Shown here piece after piece: positions 37,019 through 44,945 of a stretch of 48,107 nucleotides of DNA. Below the pieces are notes generated by a model, which ran no database searches, was not told where the DNA came from, and was given only the letters and a program-made list of their open reading frames with translations. The first letter of the stretch is position 1, and each line of letters opens with the position of its first letter. The stretch comes from Gaiellales bacterium (lineage in GTDB: Bacteria > Actinomycetota > Thermoleophilia > RBG-16-64-13), in contig JAAYAL010000073.1 of assembly GCA_012719395.1 (NCBI GenBank), positions 1-48,107 on the forward strand. The letters run 5' to 3'. Position numbers and translations under genes: made by a program.

Positions 37019-38266
37019 CTACAACTCAATACGCCCTTGAACCGTCTTATGATGAAGCGCGACCATCAGCGTGAGGTACTCTCGCAGGTGACGGGTTATC
37101 AAGAAGTTCTCCCTTACGAATTCCCGAGCGCGTTCGCCCATTCGCAGGCGCTCCTCCTCGTTGAACAGCAGGTAGCGGATGCGCAGGGCCGCCCCTTCCG
37201 GGGTATCCACCAAGAACCCGGTCTGATGGTTGACGACCTGCAGCCGGATACCACCGGCGTTGCCGCCGATGACCGGTCGTCCTTTCCACATGCCTTCGGT
37301 GACGGTGAGGCCGAAGCCCTCTCGCAGCGACTTCTGCATGATGATGTCCGCAGCCCGCTGCAGTGCGTTCACGATCCGGGGCGATGTTTCGGTGGTGGGG
37401 AGAGGCAGGACGCAGACTCCCGGTAGGTCCGCGGCGGTGCGATTCACCTCCTCCAGCACGGTCTCACCCTCCGGGTCGTCACTGGCCCCGCCTCCGGCCA
37501 GCACCAGCTGCAGTTCCGGGGCGAAGCGACTCGCCAGCAGATACGAGTTGATGACCCCCAGCGGGTCCTTGAAACGGTCGAAGCGCGAGATCTGCACCAC
37601 CAGCGGCCGATCGGGGTTGATGCCCACACCGGCCACCGTGGCCCGGACCTCCTCCTGGGAGAGCTCAATGTTCTTCTCGCTCAGGGGATCGATACTGGGT
37701 GGGATGATGAATACCGGGTGCGGCAGCACCTGAGCGAAGTCCGGCAAGGAGAAGACGCTGGCGTCGTAGCCGGCCACCTGCCCGCGCAGGTACTTCCACA
37801 CGGGACGGGAGGGATGGCTGAGATCGATGTGGCAGCGCCATATCCATCGTCCGCGGCGATCGGGGAACCGGCTGAGCAGGGCGGCGGGTTGTGGATCGTG
37901 GATGAAGACGAAGTCGGCCTGGCGCAGGGTGGTGCCCAGTCTTTGGGCGTTGGCGGCATTCATGTCCTCGTAGTGCTGCAACTCCCGGTTCACGGGAGCC
38001 ACCGGCTCACCCTGCAGCGCGTTGTGGAAGGTCTTGGTGGTAGCGTAGAAAGTCTGGTCGCCTTCGATCACCTCCCACGAGGCCTCCATGCCCAACTCAT
38101 TCATGAAGGGGACCATCTTCTCCAGGATCTCGGCCACCCCGCCTCCCACCCGGGTGCTATTGACATGGACCACGCGCGCGCCGTGCAGCGGGCGGGCCAA
38201 CTGCTCCAGCTGGTCGATCACGGACCGACCCACCACGGGCACGTAGGACTCCAGCCGGGGGCTCAC
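37019..38266 (-). CDS. treT: Trehalose glycosyltransferring synthase (TreT-like, GT4)
   Basis: 415 residues. TreT joins NDP-glucose and glucose directly to trehalose. Family features are VNSTRVGGGVAEILEKMVPFMNELG near the N-terminus, VVQISRFDRFKDPLGVI (donor-binding), and QKSLREGFGLTVTEGMWKGRPVIGG with the E-x7-E motif that holds the nucleotide. GTG 38266 overlaps the DUF5752 stop by four bases; that partner is typical for TreT genes. A second trehalose enzyme, OtsA, follows in the same operon. Confidence 0.88.
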   Translation of the reverse strand: MSPRLESYVPVVGRSVIDQLEQLARPLHGARVVHVNSTRVGGGVAEILEKMVPFMNELGMEASWEVIEGDQTFYATTKTFHNALQGEPVAPVNRELQHYEDMNAANAQRLGTTLRQADFVFIHDPQPAALLSRFPDRRGRWIWRCHIDLSHPSRPVWKYLRGQVAGYDASVFSLPDFAQVLPHPVFIIPPSIDPLSEKNIELSQEEVRATVAGVGINPDRPLVVQISRFDRFKDPLGVINSYLLASRFAPELQLVLAGGGASDDPEGETVLEEVNRTAADLPGVCVLPLPTTETSPRIVNALQRAADIIMQKSLREGFGLTVTEGMWKGRPVIGGNAGGIRLQVVNHQTGFLVDTPEGAALRIRYLLFNEEERLRMGERAREFVRENFLITRHLREYLTLMVALHHKTVQGRIEL

Positions 38267-38934
38267 GGGTGCACCACGGTGGTCGGGACCTGGAAGTACT
38301 GTGCGAAGAGCCGGGTGAGGCGGGTGCGCAGTGAGGCGAGCGAGCCGAAGTAGGGATCGAGAGAAGCCAACCGGGACTGCAACTCCTCGTGGGGGTCTTC
38401 AAGGCAGGTCAGCCAGGCGCGGAAGTCATCCACGCCGGCCTCCGTTCGTCCGCGGGCGTCGATGAAGTGGTAGAAGATGCTGGCGGTCGACATCTGCGCC
38501 GCAGCGGCCGGGAGTTCCTCCGGAGCGGCCAGCCGCCGGTGGGTGTCGAAGACCACCAGAAGCCCGCGCAGGAAATAGAGCTGCTCTGTCAGCGCCGCCG
38601 TGGGGATAACCGTGCATTCGTCCAGGCACTCTTCCAGCTCCTCCACCAGAGCCGCCCGCAGTGCCTCGATGTCCGGGAAGCCCGTGGGATCGATCACGGC
38701 CAGCCGCTCCGCCAGTTGCTGATCGTGGAGGGAGCGCTTTGCCCAGGCGGCGAAGTCGTTGTTGTACTCTCTCTCCGAGTAGCTGGGACGGAGCAGTGTT
38801 CCCCAGAAGTGGTGGTAGATGGAATCCGCGGGGACATCGCGCACGGCGTTGCGAAGCTCCCGCAGGGTCTGGACCCGGCGCCCCACGGAAATGGTGGCCA
38901 AGGCGCAGTCCTTGATGACGAATTCTCCAGCCAC
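38263..38934 (-). CDS. DUF5752 family protein
   Basis: 223 residues from GTG 38934 with AAAGGTGG six bases upstream; the longer frame is ignored. FVIKDCALATISVGRR, LRELRNAVRDVPADSIYHHFWG and YNNDFAAWA are the conserved parts of this family, found next to TreT in many genomes. The function is unknown; the tight coupling suggests a role in control of, or binding to, the trehalose enzyme. The second half repeats the YHF-DFRAWL pattern of the first, pointing to an internal duplication. Confidence 0.75.
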   Translation of the reverse strand: MAGEFVIKDCALATISVGRRVQTLRELRNAVRDVPADSIYHHFWGTLLRPSYSEREYNNDFAAWAKRSLHDQQLAERLAVIDPTGFPDIEALRAALVEELEECLDECTVIPTAALTEQLYFLRGLLVVFDTHRRLAAPEELPAAAAQMSTASIFYHFIDARGRTEAGVDDFRAWLTCLEDPHEELQSRLASLDPYFGSLASLRTRLTRLFAQYFQVPTTVVHP

Positions 38935-38950
38935 TAGCTGCCACCTTTCC

Positions 38951-39169
38951 TCAGGCGCTGCCGTTGCGTTTCCGCGTGGTCCGCGGTTCCGGCGCCTGAA
39001 CGGCCCCGGAACCTGACGGCGTGCAGCGGGAGCGACGTTTCTTGACCGCCTCGCGCAGGATGTATTCAATCTGGCCGTTGACGCTACGCAACTCGTCCTG
39101 CGCCCACGCCTCCAACTCGTCCCACAACGTGGGGTCAATGCGCAGCGCGAAATGCTTCCGGCCTGCCAC
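38951..39169 (-). CDS. Ribbon-helix-helix (Arc/CopG-like) DNA-binding protein
   Basis: 72 residues, GTG 39169, two bases after the SPFH stop. [40 protein letters not shown] is one beta strand and two helices, the complete Arc-type domain; the remaining 30 residues are basic and probably disordered. Such dimers bind short operator repeats, often at their own promoter, and serve as antitoxins in some systems. No toxin-like partner is visible here. It probably autoregulates the SPFH-trehalose operon. Confidence 0.75.
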   Translation of the reverse strand: MAGRKHFALRIDPTLWDELEAWAQDELRSVNGQIEYILREAVKKRRSRCTPSGSGAVQAPEPRTTRKRNGSA

Positions 39170-39171
39170 GG

Positions 39172-40203
39172 TTACGCGTACAGAGTACCCGTGTTCACGA
39201 CCGGGTGAACCTCAGACTCCCCGCAGAGCACCACCATGAGGTTGCTGACCATGGAAGCCTTGCGTTCGTCGTCCAGTTCCACCACAGAGCGCTCGGACAA
39301 TTCGCGCAGGGCCATGTCCACCATGCTGACCGCGCCGTGCACGATCTTCTGCCGGGCCGCTATCACCGCTTCCGCCTGTTGCCGGCGCAGCATGGCCTGT
39401 GCTATCTCCGGTGAGTAGGCCAGGTGAGTGAGGCGTGCCTCCTCCACGATCACGCCTGCCTTGGCCAGCCTGTCCTGCAGCTCGTGCCGCAGTGCCACGG
39501 AGACCTCTTCCAGATCGCTGCGCAGAGTGATCTCATGCGCGCCCTCCGTCTCCTCCCCGTGGTCATACGCGTAGTTGCCGGCCAAATGGCGCAGCGCGGT
39601 CTCGCTCTGTGTGGCCACGTAGTTCTCGTAGTCGTCCACATCAAACATGGCTTGGGCCGTATCGCCGACCCTCCACACCACCACGGCCGCTATCTCGATG
39701 GGGTTCCCCCGCTTGTCGTTGACCTTGATCTTCTCCATGTTGAGCGTGCGTGCCCGCAGGGAGATCTTGTAGCGTCTGGGTCCCTGCCGCTGTGCGCGTG
39801 GTGCCTGCTTGCCGGATGCTCCCGGGATGCCGCTCATCTGTCGGGCCTTTGCCGCCGCCTCCTCACCCTGTGTGCCGGCCGGCCCGTTGGAGTAGAAGGG
39901 GTTGGCGAAGTGGAAGCCGTGCTCCCGCACTGTCCCCTTGTACTCGCCGAAGAGGAGGAGCACGCGCGCCTCATTCGGCTGCAGGGTGAAGTAACCTCCA
40001 AAACTGATGAACCCCAGGATCATTCCCACCATGCCCACGGCGAGCATCCACCAGACAATATCCTCGGCCGTGCCCGTCACAAAGGCCAGGATGCCCAGCG
40101 CCAGGCCGCCGAGGAGCAGCACGAGGGTCAGCGGCAGGGCCAGCCATCCGCTCAGTGTCTTCCGCGGGACCTCTCTGTTGGGCTGTGTACCATTCTCGGC
40201 CAT
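39172..40203 (-). CDS. SPFH/band 7 domain membrane protein
   Basis: 343 residues, ATG 40203 after AGGAGG. Two N-terminal membrane helices (about 20-42 and 48-70) precede an SPFH domain: [33 protein letters not shown], then [11 protein letters not shown] and the coiled-coil region [23 protein letters not shown]. An insert of about 40 residues after the first strands (Gly/Ala/Gln-rich) is unusual. Stomatin-like proteins form ring scaffolds in membrane microdomains. It heads the operon with the ribbon-helix-helix protein, DUF5752, TreT and OtsA, a possible link of membrane state to trehalose making. Confidence 0.87.
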   Translation of the reverse strand: MAENGTQPNREVPRKTLSGWLALPLTLVLLLGGLALGILAFVTGTAEDIVWWMLAVGMVGMILGFISFGGYFTLQPNEARVLLLFGEYKGTVREHGFHFANPFYSNGPAGTQGEEAAAKARQMSGIPGASGKQAPRAQRQGPRRYKISLRARTLNMEKIKVNDKRGNPIEIAAVVVWRVGDTAQAMFDVDDYENYVATQSETALRHLAGNYAYDHGEETEGAHEITLRSDLEEVSVALRHELQDRLAKAGVIVEEARLTHLAYSPEIAQAMLRRQQAEAVIAARQKIVHGAVSMVDMALRELSERSVVELDDERKASMVSNLMVVLCGESEVHPVVNTGTLYA

Positions 40204-40256
40204 GTGGCTTCCTCCTTCTTCGTGCGGTTCCTCGGGCTCACAGCTACTCGTATGAT

Positions 40257-40285
40257 ATCACAATAATATCGAAACCCGGTGTCAA
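40257..40285 (-). promoter_or_regulatory. Promoter candidate of the SPFH-trehalose operon
   Basis: On the minus strand a consensus TTGACA (40285-40280) is followed after 17 bases by TGTGAT (40262-40257). The -10 box is weak, but the spacer contains GATAT-N7-ATATC, a short inverted repeat that could be an operator for the ribbon-helix-helix protein. Confidence 0.4.
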
Positions 40286-40344
40286 CAGTGGAGACCTTCG
40301 CCTCCAGTGGGTGTCACATCTTCGCCTCCGGATGCCCTTTCCTC

Positions 40345-40372
40345 TTGACATGGGGAGGGTGCGCGATTTAGT
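40345..40372 (+). promoter_or_regulatory. Promoter of the first molybdenum hydroxylase operon
   Basis: Consensus TTGACA (40345-40350), a 16-bp spacer and TTTAGT (40367-40372), about 115 bp before the GTG at 40489. It is divergent from the SPFH promoter. Confidence 0.45.
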
Positions 40373-40377
40373 CTGTA

Positions 40378-40392
40378 TATAGATCATCTATA
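40378..40392. promoter_or_regulatory. Palindrome TATAGAT-C-ATCTATA, candidate operator
   Basis: A perfect 7+1+7 palindrome immediately downstream of the -10 box, covering the expected start of transcription. It stands out as AT-rich in a GC-rich region. The half-site TCTATAG recurs at the -10 box of the marR promoter (30234-30240). Confidence 0.5.
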
Positions 40393-40488
40393 GTTCAACG
40401 GTTTGCTGTTGTGTGGGCGGAGGCGCGCCGGGGCCGGCGCGGAAGCGGTGGCATGCTGAGGGGCATTCGTTAGGCGGGAGGTGCGGCG

Positions 40489-41364
40489 GTGACCAGGGGA
40501 TTTGCGCCGGAAGAGTATGCGGCGCCGCAGTCGGTGGAGGAGGCGGTGCGCCTGCTTGTCGACCACGGGCCGGGCGCAGGTGTGATAGCGGGCGGAACCG
40601 ATCTTCTGGTGCGCAGACCGGAAGAGCTGGAGTTGCTGGTGGATGTCTCCCGCCTGGGCCTCGATGGTGTAGAGGAGGAAGAGCGTGGGGGCCTGCGCGT
40701 GGGGGCCTGCGTCACCGCGGCTGCTTTGGAAGAGGACGTGCGCGTGGTGGGACGTGGGTGCTGGGGCGTGCTGAGTGAAGCCGCAGCGGCCCTGGGCACG
40801 CCCACGGTGCGGAACCGGGCCACGTTGGGCGGGAACCTCAGCAACGGTTCGCCGGCCGCTGATCTGGCCGTGGCGGTTCTTGCCGCAGAGGGCAAGGTGG
40901 AGACGGCGGGCTCCGGTATCCGTCGCTTCATCCCCATCGAGAAGCTGTTCCGCGGGCCCGGGCAGACGTGTCTCCACCCCGATGAGATCGTGGTTGCCGT
41001 TCACCTGCCGCCACCGCAGGTGGGGGAAGCGGGTGCGTTCCTGAAGCTGCGGCGCCACCAGACCGCCGTGGATATCGCCACGGTGAGCACCGCTGTGGTG
41101 GTCCGGATGGAGGGAGGCGAGTGCCGTCACGCGCGGATTGCGCTGGGAGCGGTGGCGGGTACTCCCATGTTGGCCACGGAAGCGGCCTCCTTCTTGACCG
41201 GCAAGGAACTCACGGCGGACGTGGTGAGGCAGGCGGGGGAGATAGCCGCGCGCGAGGCACGGCCCATTGACGATATCCGCGCCTCTGCCTCCTATCGGCG
41301 GCAGATGGTGGCGGTGCTGGTGCGGCGGGCTCTGGAGACTGCGTGGGGGAGGTGCCGGGCATGA
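40489..41364 (+). CDS. Molybdenum hydroxylase 1, FAD-binding subunit (CoxM/XdhB-like)
   Basis: 291 residues, GTG 40489 after GGGAGGTG. VIAGGTDLLV and ATLGGNLSNGSPAADLA are the two FAD-binding loops of the family, and the C-terminal CODH-C domain ends in DDIRASASYRRQM. It passes electrons from the 2Fe-2S subunit to FAD and then to NAD or another acceptor. It has no extra 4Fe-4S insertion of the 4-hydroxybenzoyl-CoA reductase type. First gene of an operon with overlaps of four bases to the next two. Confidence 0.9.
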   Translation: MTRGFAPEEYAAPQSVEEAVRLLVDHGPGAGVIAGGTDLLVRRPEELELLVDVSRLGLDGVEEEERGGLRVGACVTAAALEEDVRVVGRGCWGVLSEAAAALGTPTVRNRATLGGNLSNGSPAADLAVAVLAAEGKVETAGSGIRRFIPIEKLFRGPGQTCLHPDEIVVAVHLPPPQVGEAGAFLKLRRHQTAVDIATVSTAVVVRMEGGECRHARIALGAVAGTPMLATEAASFLTGKELTADVVRQAGEIAAREARPIDDIRASASYRRQMVAVLVRRALETAWGRCRA

Positions 41365-41843
41365 CGGCGAGCAGGGTGAGCATGGTTGTGAACGGTGCCC
41401 GCAGGGAACTCCTGGTTGAGCCTCACGAGCGCTTGGTTGACATCCTACGCGGGCGTCTGGGGCTGCTGGGTGTGAAGGAGGGCTGCGGCGAAGGGGAGTG
41501 CGGTACCTGCACCGTGCTCCTAGACGGCAAAGCGGTCTCCTCCTGTCTGATGCTGGCGGCACAGGCTGACGGCTGCGAGATCCTTACTATCGAAGGCCTT
41601 TCCGCGGAGGGCACGCTTCACCCACTGCAGGAGGCCTTCATCCGTGAAGCCGCCATCCAATGCGGGTACTGTACTCCCGGCATGATCCTGGCCGCCAAGG
41701 CGTTGCTGGACCGGGAGCTCGATCCCAGTGAAGGAGCGGTGCGACGGGCCATCTCCGGCAACATCTGTCGGTGCACCGGCTACGACAAACCGGTCAAAGC
41801 CATTCTGGCCGCGGCCCGACAGATGCGGGAGGATGCGAGATGA
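41361..41843 (+). CDS. Molybdenum hydroxylase 1, 2x[2Fe-2S] subunit (CoxS/XdhC-like)
   Basis: 160 residues from ATG 41361, chosen because it overlaps the preceding TGA (ATGA). The plant-type 2Fe-2S site is GCGEGECGTCTVLLDG; the second, helical site is CGYCTPGM with CRCTGY. All eight cysteines are present. It carries electrons from the molybdenum site to FAD. Its stop overlaps the large-subunit ATG. Confidence 0.93.
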   Translation: MTASRVSMVVNGARRELLVEPHERLVDILRGRLGLLGVKEGCGEGECGTCTVLLDGKAVSSCLMLAAQADGCEILTIEGLSAEGTLHPLQEAFIREAAIQCGYCTPGMILAAKALLDRELDPSEGAVRRAISGNICRCTGYDKPVKAILAAARQMREDAR

Positions 41844-44170
41844 CCCCCCTGGAAACCACTATCGCCCCTCTCAAGGTCGTCGGCACCCGGGCGGTGCGCA
41901 TTGATGCCGTGGACAAGGCTACCGGCCATGCTCGCTTCGCACCCGATCTGAACCTGGAGGGCATGCTGCACGCTCGAATTCTGCGCAGTCCTCACCCGCA
42001 CGCGCGGGTGATATCCATTGATGCATCTCGAGCCTGGAAGGTACCTGGGGTGCGCGTCATTCTCCCGGCGGGCGAAGTGCCGCGGGTGGTGGGCACCTGG
42101 TTCAACCTGCGCAGCGAGAAAGAGATCAAGAAGCTCTTCATGCAGGATGACAAGGTCCGTTTCGTCGGCGACCCGGTCCTGGCTGTGGCGGCGGAGAACG
42201 AGGAAGCTGCGGCAGAAGCGCTCGACGTGATCAACGTGGAGTACGAGGTGCTGCCGCACGTATTTGACCCGTTCGAGGCCTTGGCACGTGACGATATCAA
42301 GATCCATGCCCGCGGCAACGTGGGGTTCCATGTGCTCAAAGAGTATGGGGACCTTGAGCAGGGTTTCGCGCAGGCGGACGTGGTGGTGGAGCATCGCTAC
42401 GTCACCTCCAAGCAGAAGCATGCCAGCCTGGAGCCCTGTGCCACCTGCATCGCGGACTACAGCAGCGGACGCCTCACCCTGTGGTCGGCGTCGCAGGTAC
42501 CGCACTGGGTGCTGATGTACTTGGGGCTGACGCACAATCTGCCGGTATCCCGCATCCGCGTGATCCGGCCTTACGTGGGGGGCGCTTTCGGTAGCCGCGC
42601 CGGCGTGGTGCCGGGCTCGGAACTGATGTGCACCTTCCTGGCCCGCAAGGCGGGGCGCCCGGTGCGGCTGGCCTTCAGTCGAGAAGAGGACTTCTCCACC
42701 ACGGAATCCCGCCATCCCTTCACCATAGACATGAGATCGGGCGTCACGCGTGACGGCCTTCTGGTGGCAGCGGATGCCCACATCGTCATGGACGTGGGTG
42801 GCTACGGCACGCACTTCGTGAGCGTGCTGGCGGACGCCCTGGGCACCGGCGTGGGTTTCTACCGTGTCCCCAACTACCGTTTCGAGGGCACCTGCGTCTT
42901 CACCAACAAGGTGCTGGGCGGTGCCTTCCGTGGCTATGGCAACCCGCAATTCAACTTCGCGCAGGAACAGCAGATCGATGCTCTGGCCGAAGCAATCGGC
43001 ATGGATCCCATAGAACTGCGCATCAAGAACTATCGGGGTGCGGGAGAAGTGGACCCGGTGTTCGGGGTTCAGGTAGGAAGCGACGGTTTCAAGGAGTGCC
43101 TGTGGCGGGGCGCGGAGGCGATCGGTTGGAAAGGGTGGCGTGAGCGGAAGCCGGCGCCTGCCGCGCTGGAGACGGCCGGTAATGCCACTCCGAGTGGTGT
43201 GTCCGGCATCAAGCGGGGCATAGGGCTGGCCGCCCATCAGCACGGCACGGGTGCCCGCTTTGGGCTGCCGGATCCATCGTCCGCCATTGTCATGGTCAAC
43301 GTGGATGGCTCCATCGATCTCCTCACGGCCTGCGCGGACGACGGTCAGGGCAACCGCACGGTGCTGGCGCAGATAGCGGCCGAGGTGTTGGGCGTTCGCT
43401 TGGAGGACGTCACGGTCTCCGATACTGACACGGCGGTGGCCCCGCTGGATGCCGGTACCCACGGCAGCCGTCAGACCTACTGCGGTGGGGTGGCGGTCAT
43501 GCGGGCCGCGGCCGACGCCCGCGCAAAGGTGCTGGACCTGGCGGCCGAGTATCTGGGGACGTCGGCAAGCCGGTTGACGATCACGGACGGCGCGGTGAGG
43601 GATGCGGAGGCGCCGGACACGTCTGTGGATCTCCCCACGCTCATGCGCCATTTCCAGGTGGGGGACTTCTCGCGGTGCCATCAGGTCATCGGCAGTGAGT
43701 CCGGGGTGACTGAGGCCCAGCCGCCTGTGTTCGGAGCCACCTTCGCTGAAGTCGAGGTGGACACGGAGACGGGGCAGGTGAAAGTGGTGAAGATGGTGGG
43801 GGCCTTTGACATAGGTGCTGCCATCAATCCTGCGCATTGCGAGGGCCAGATCACCGGCGGCCTCACCATGGGAGTGGGGTACGCGTTGACAGAGGGCCTC
43901 ATCATTGAGGAGGGGCGGGTGGTCAATCCCGGCTTCCGAGACTACAAGGTGCTTCGCGCCGATGACGTGCCGGAGTTGATCCCGGTATTGGTGGAGAGCC
44001 ACGAGCCCACGGGTCCTTTCGGGGCCAAGGGCTTGGGGGAAGCCACCATGATCAGCAGTGCCGCTGCCATTGCCAATGCCGTGCACGATGCTATCGGTGT
44101 CCGCATGTGCGAGCTCTGTATCACTCCGGAGCGGATACTCACCGCGCTACAGGAGTCTCAGCAGCGATAA
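41840..44170 (+). CDS. Molybdenum hydroxylase 1, molybdopterin-binding catalytic subunit
   Basis: 776 residues from ATG 41840. Cofactor-binding loops are GGAFGSRAG, GGAFRGYGNPQ and THGSRQTYCGG; the catalytic glutamate lies in GAKGLGEATM near the C-terminus. The AYRCSFR active-site loop of true CO dehydrogenases is absent, so this is a hydroxylase of the xanthine dehydrogenase family acting on an organic, probably aromatic or heterocyclic, substrate. The cofactor is expected to be molybdopterin cytosine dinucleotide. A strong hairpin ends the operon 47 bases downstream. Confidence 0.92.
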   Translation: MTPLETTIAPLKVVGTRAVRIDAVDKATGHARFAPDLNLEGMLHARILRSPHPHARVISIDASRAWKVPGVRVILPAGEVPRVVGTWFNLRSEKEIKKLFMQDDKVRFVGDPVLAVAAENEEAAAEALDVINVEYEVLPHVFDPFEALARDDIKIHARGNVGFHVLKEYGDLEQGFAQADVVVEHRYVTSKQKHASLEPCATCIADYSSGRLTLWSASQVPHWVLMYLGLTHNLPVSRIRVIRPYVGGAFGSRAGVVPGSELMCTFLARKAGRPVRLAFSREEDFSTTESRHPFTIDMRSGVTRDGLLVAADAHIVMDVGGYGTHFVSVLADALGTGVGFYRVPNYRFEGTCVFTNKVLGGAFRGYGNPQFNFAQEQQIDALAEAIGMDPIELRIKNYRGAGEVDPVFGVQVGSDGFKECLWRGAEAIGWKGWRERKPAPAALETAGNATPSGVSGIKRGIGLAAHQHGTGARFGLPDPSSAIVMVNVDGSIDLLTACADDGQGNRTVLAQIAAEVLGVRLEDVTVSDTDTAVAPLDAGTHGSRQTYCGGVAVMRAAADARAKVLDLAAEYLGTSASRLTITDGAVRDAEAPDTSVDLPTLMRHFQVGDFSRCHQVIGSESGVTEAQPPVFGATFAEVEVDTETGQVKVVKMVGAFDIGAAINPAHCEGQITGGLTMGVGYALTEGLIIEEGRVVNPGFRDYKVLRADDVPELIPVLVESHEPTGPFGAKGLGEATMISSAAAIANAVHDAIGVRMCELCITPERILTALQESQQR

Positions 44171-44216
44171 GTGGGGAGGCGCCGGGGGGCGTGGCTTGAC
44201 GGGGGGACGGGGGAAC

Positions 44217-44250
44217 GGGGCGGAACCCGCCGGGGGGCGGGTTCCGCCCC
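44217..44250 (+). terminator. Perfect hairpin terminating the first molybdenum hydroxylase operon
   Basis: Arms of 14 bp (44217-44230 and 44237-44250) around CGGGGG, followed by GAAATCCAAATT. It separates the two hydroxylase operons. Confidence 0.75.
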
Positions 44251-44267
44251 GAAATCCAAATTGGGGC

Positions 44268-44295
44268 TTGACACGCCGCGCAACGAGACTAGAAT
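44268..44295 (+). promoter_or_regulatory. Promoter of the second molybdenum hydroxylase operon
   Basis: TTGACA (44268-44273, consensus), a 16-bp spacer and TAGAAT (44290-44295, five of six), 44 bp before the GTG at 44340. This is the best sigma70-type promoter in the window. Confidence 0.7.
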
Positions 44296-44298
44296 GAG

Positions 44299-44326
44299 CG
44301 AAAAGGTCTGATAACAATACCTTTCG
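44299..44326. promoter_or_regulatory. Inverted repeat at the transcription start, candidate operator
   Basis: CGAAAAGGT (44299-44307) and ACCTTTCG (44319-44326) pair with a single bulged A around 11 bases. The repeat begins a few bases after the -10 box and ends just before the ribosome site GAGGGGAGAG, so it could be an operator or a leader hairpin. Confidence 0.4.
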
Positions 44327-44339
44327 AGGGGAGAGCGGC

Positions 44340-44945
44340 GTGAAGGTCCCCATCTCGCTCACAGTCAACGGCGACACGTACGATTTGGCGGTGGATCCCT
44401 GGCGGACGCTCGCGGAGGTGCTGCGGGAAGACCTTGGGCTCACCGGGACCAAGGTGGGCTGCGGGCACGGGGATTGTGGTGCCTGCACCGTCATCCTGGA
44501 CGGCCGTCCCGTGGTCTCCTGCCTCACCATGGCCATGGATGCCAACGGGCGGCAGGTGCTCACTGTGGAGGGCCTGGCTCCGGCCGGCGATGAGCTCCAT
44601 CCCATCCAGAAGGCATTTGTGGAAGGGGCCGCCATCCAGTGCGGTTTCTGCACCCCGGGCATGGAGATGTCCGCCTACGCGCTGCTGCAGGCCAACCCCC
44701 AACCTTCCGAGGAAGAGATCCGTAGGGGGCTGAGCGGAAACCTCTGCCGCTGCACGGGCTACAACAAGATCATCGAAGCGGTGAATACGGCTGCGGGCTG
44801 GATGGTGGAAGGGGCCGGGGGGCCGGGGGGCCGAGGTACTGGTTCGTCCGCGGGGGAAGGCGCGGGCGGCAGGGGGGCGGTGCCTCTGGGGAACGCACCG
44901 GGATGCAAGGATGGACCGGCCGATGCGGGCGAGGGGGGCGCGTGA
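44340..44945 (+). CDS. Molybdenum hydroxylase 2, 2x[2Fe-2S] subunit with C-terminal extension
   Basis: 201 residues, GTG 44340 after GAGGGGAGAG. The 2Fe-2S sites are GCGHGDCGACTVILDG and CGFCTPGM with CRCTGY. The fold ends near residue 155 (NTAAGWMVEG); the last 45 residues are a Gly/Ala-rich, low-complexity tail absent from the paralogue at 41361. This operon has the order FeS-FAD-Mo, unlike the first. Its stop shares one base with the next ATG. Confidence 0.92.
   Translation: MKVPISLTVNGDTYDLAVDPWRTLAEVLREDLGLTGTKVGCGHGDCGACTVILDGRPVVSCLTMAMDANGRQVLTVEGLAPAGDELHPIQKAFVEGAAIQCGFCTPGMEMSAYALLQANPQPSEEEIRRGLSGNLCRCTGYNKIIEAVNTAAGWMVEGAGGPGGRGTGSSAGEGAGGRGAVPLGNAPGCKDGPADAGEGGA

Noticed and set aside
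35120-37426. 768-codon plus-strand frame over otsA and treT
   Set aside because: It lies antisense to two well-supported enzymes and shows no domain of its own.
41780-44086. 768-codon open frame on the minus strand opposite the first molybdenum hydroxylase large subunit
   Set aside because: It is antisense to a gene with all catalytic motifs; its length follows from the high-GC codon pattern, and its translation is His/Arg-rich with no recognisable domain.
40489-44170. Aerobic CO dehydrogenase (coxMSL)
   Set aside because: The subunit order fits, but the large subunit lacks the AYRCSFR loop of true CO dehydrogenases.
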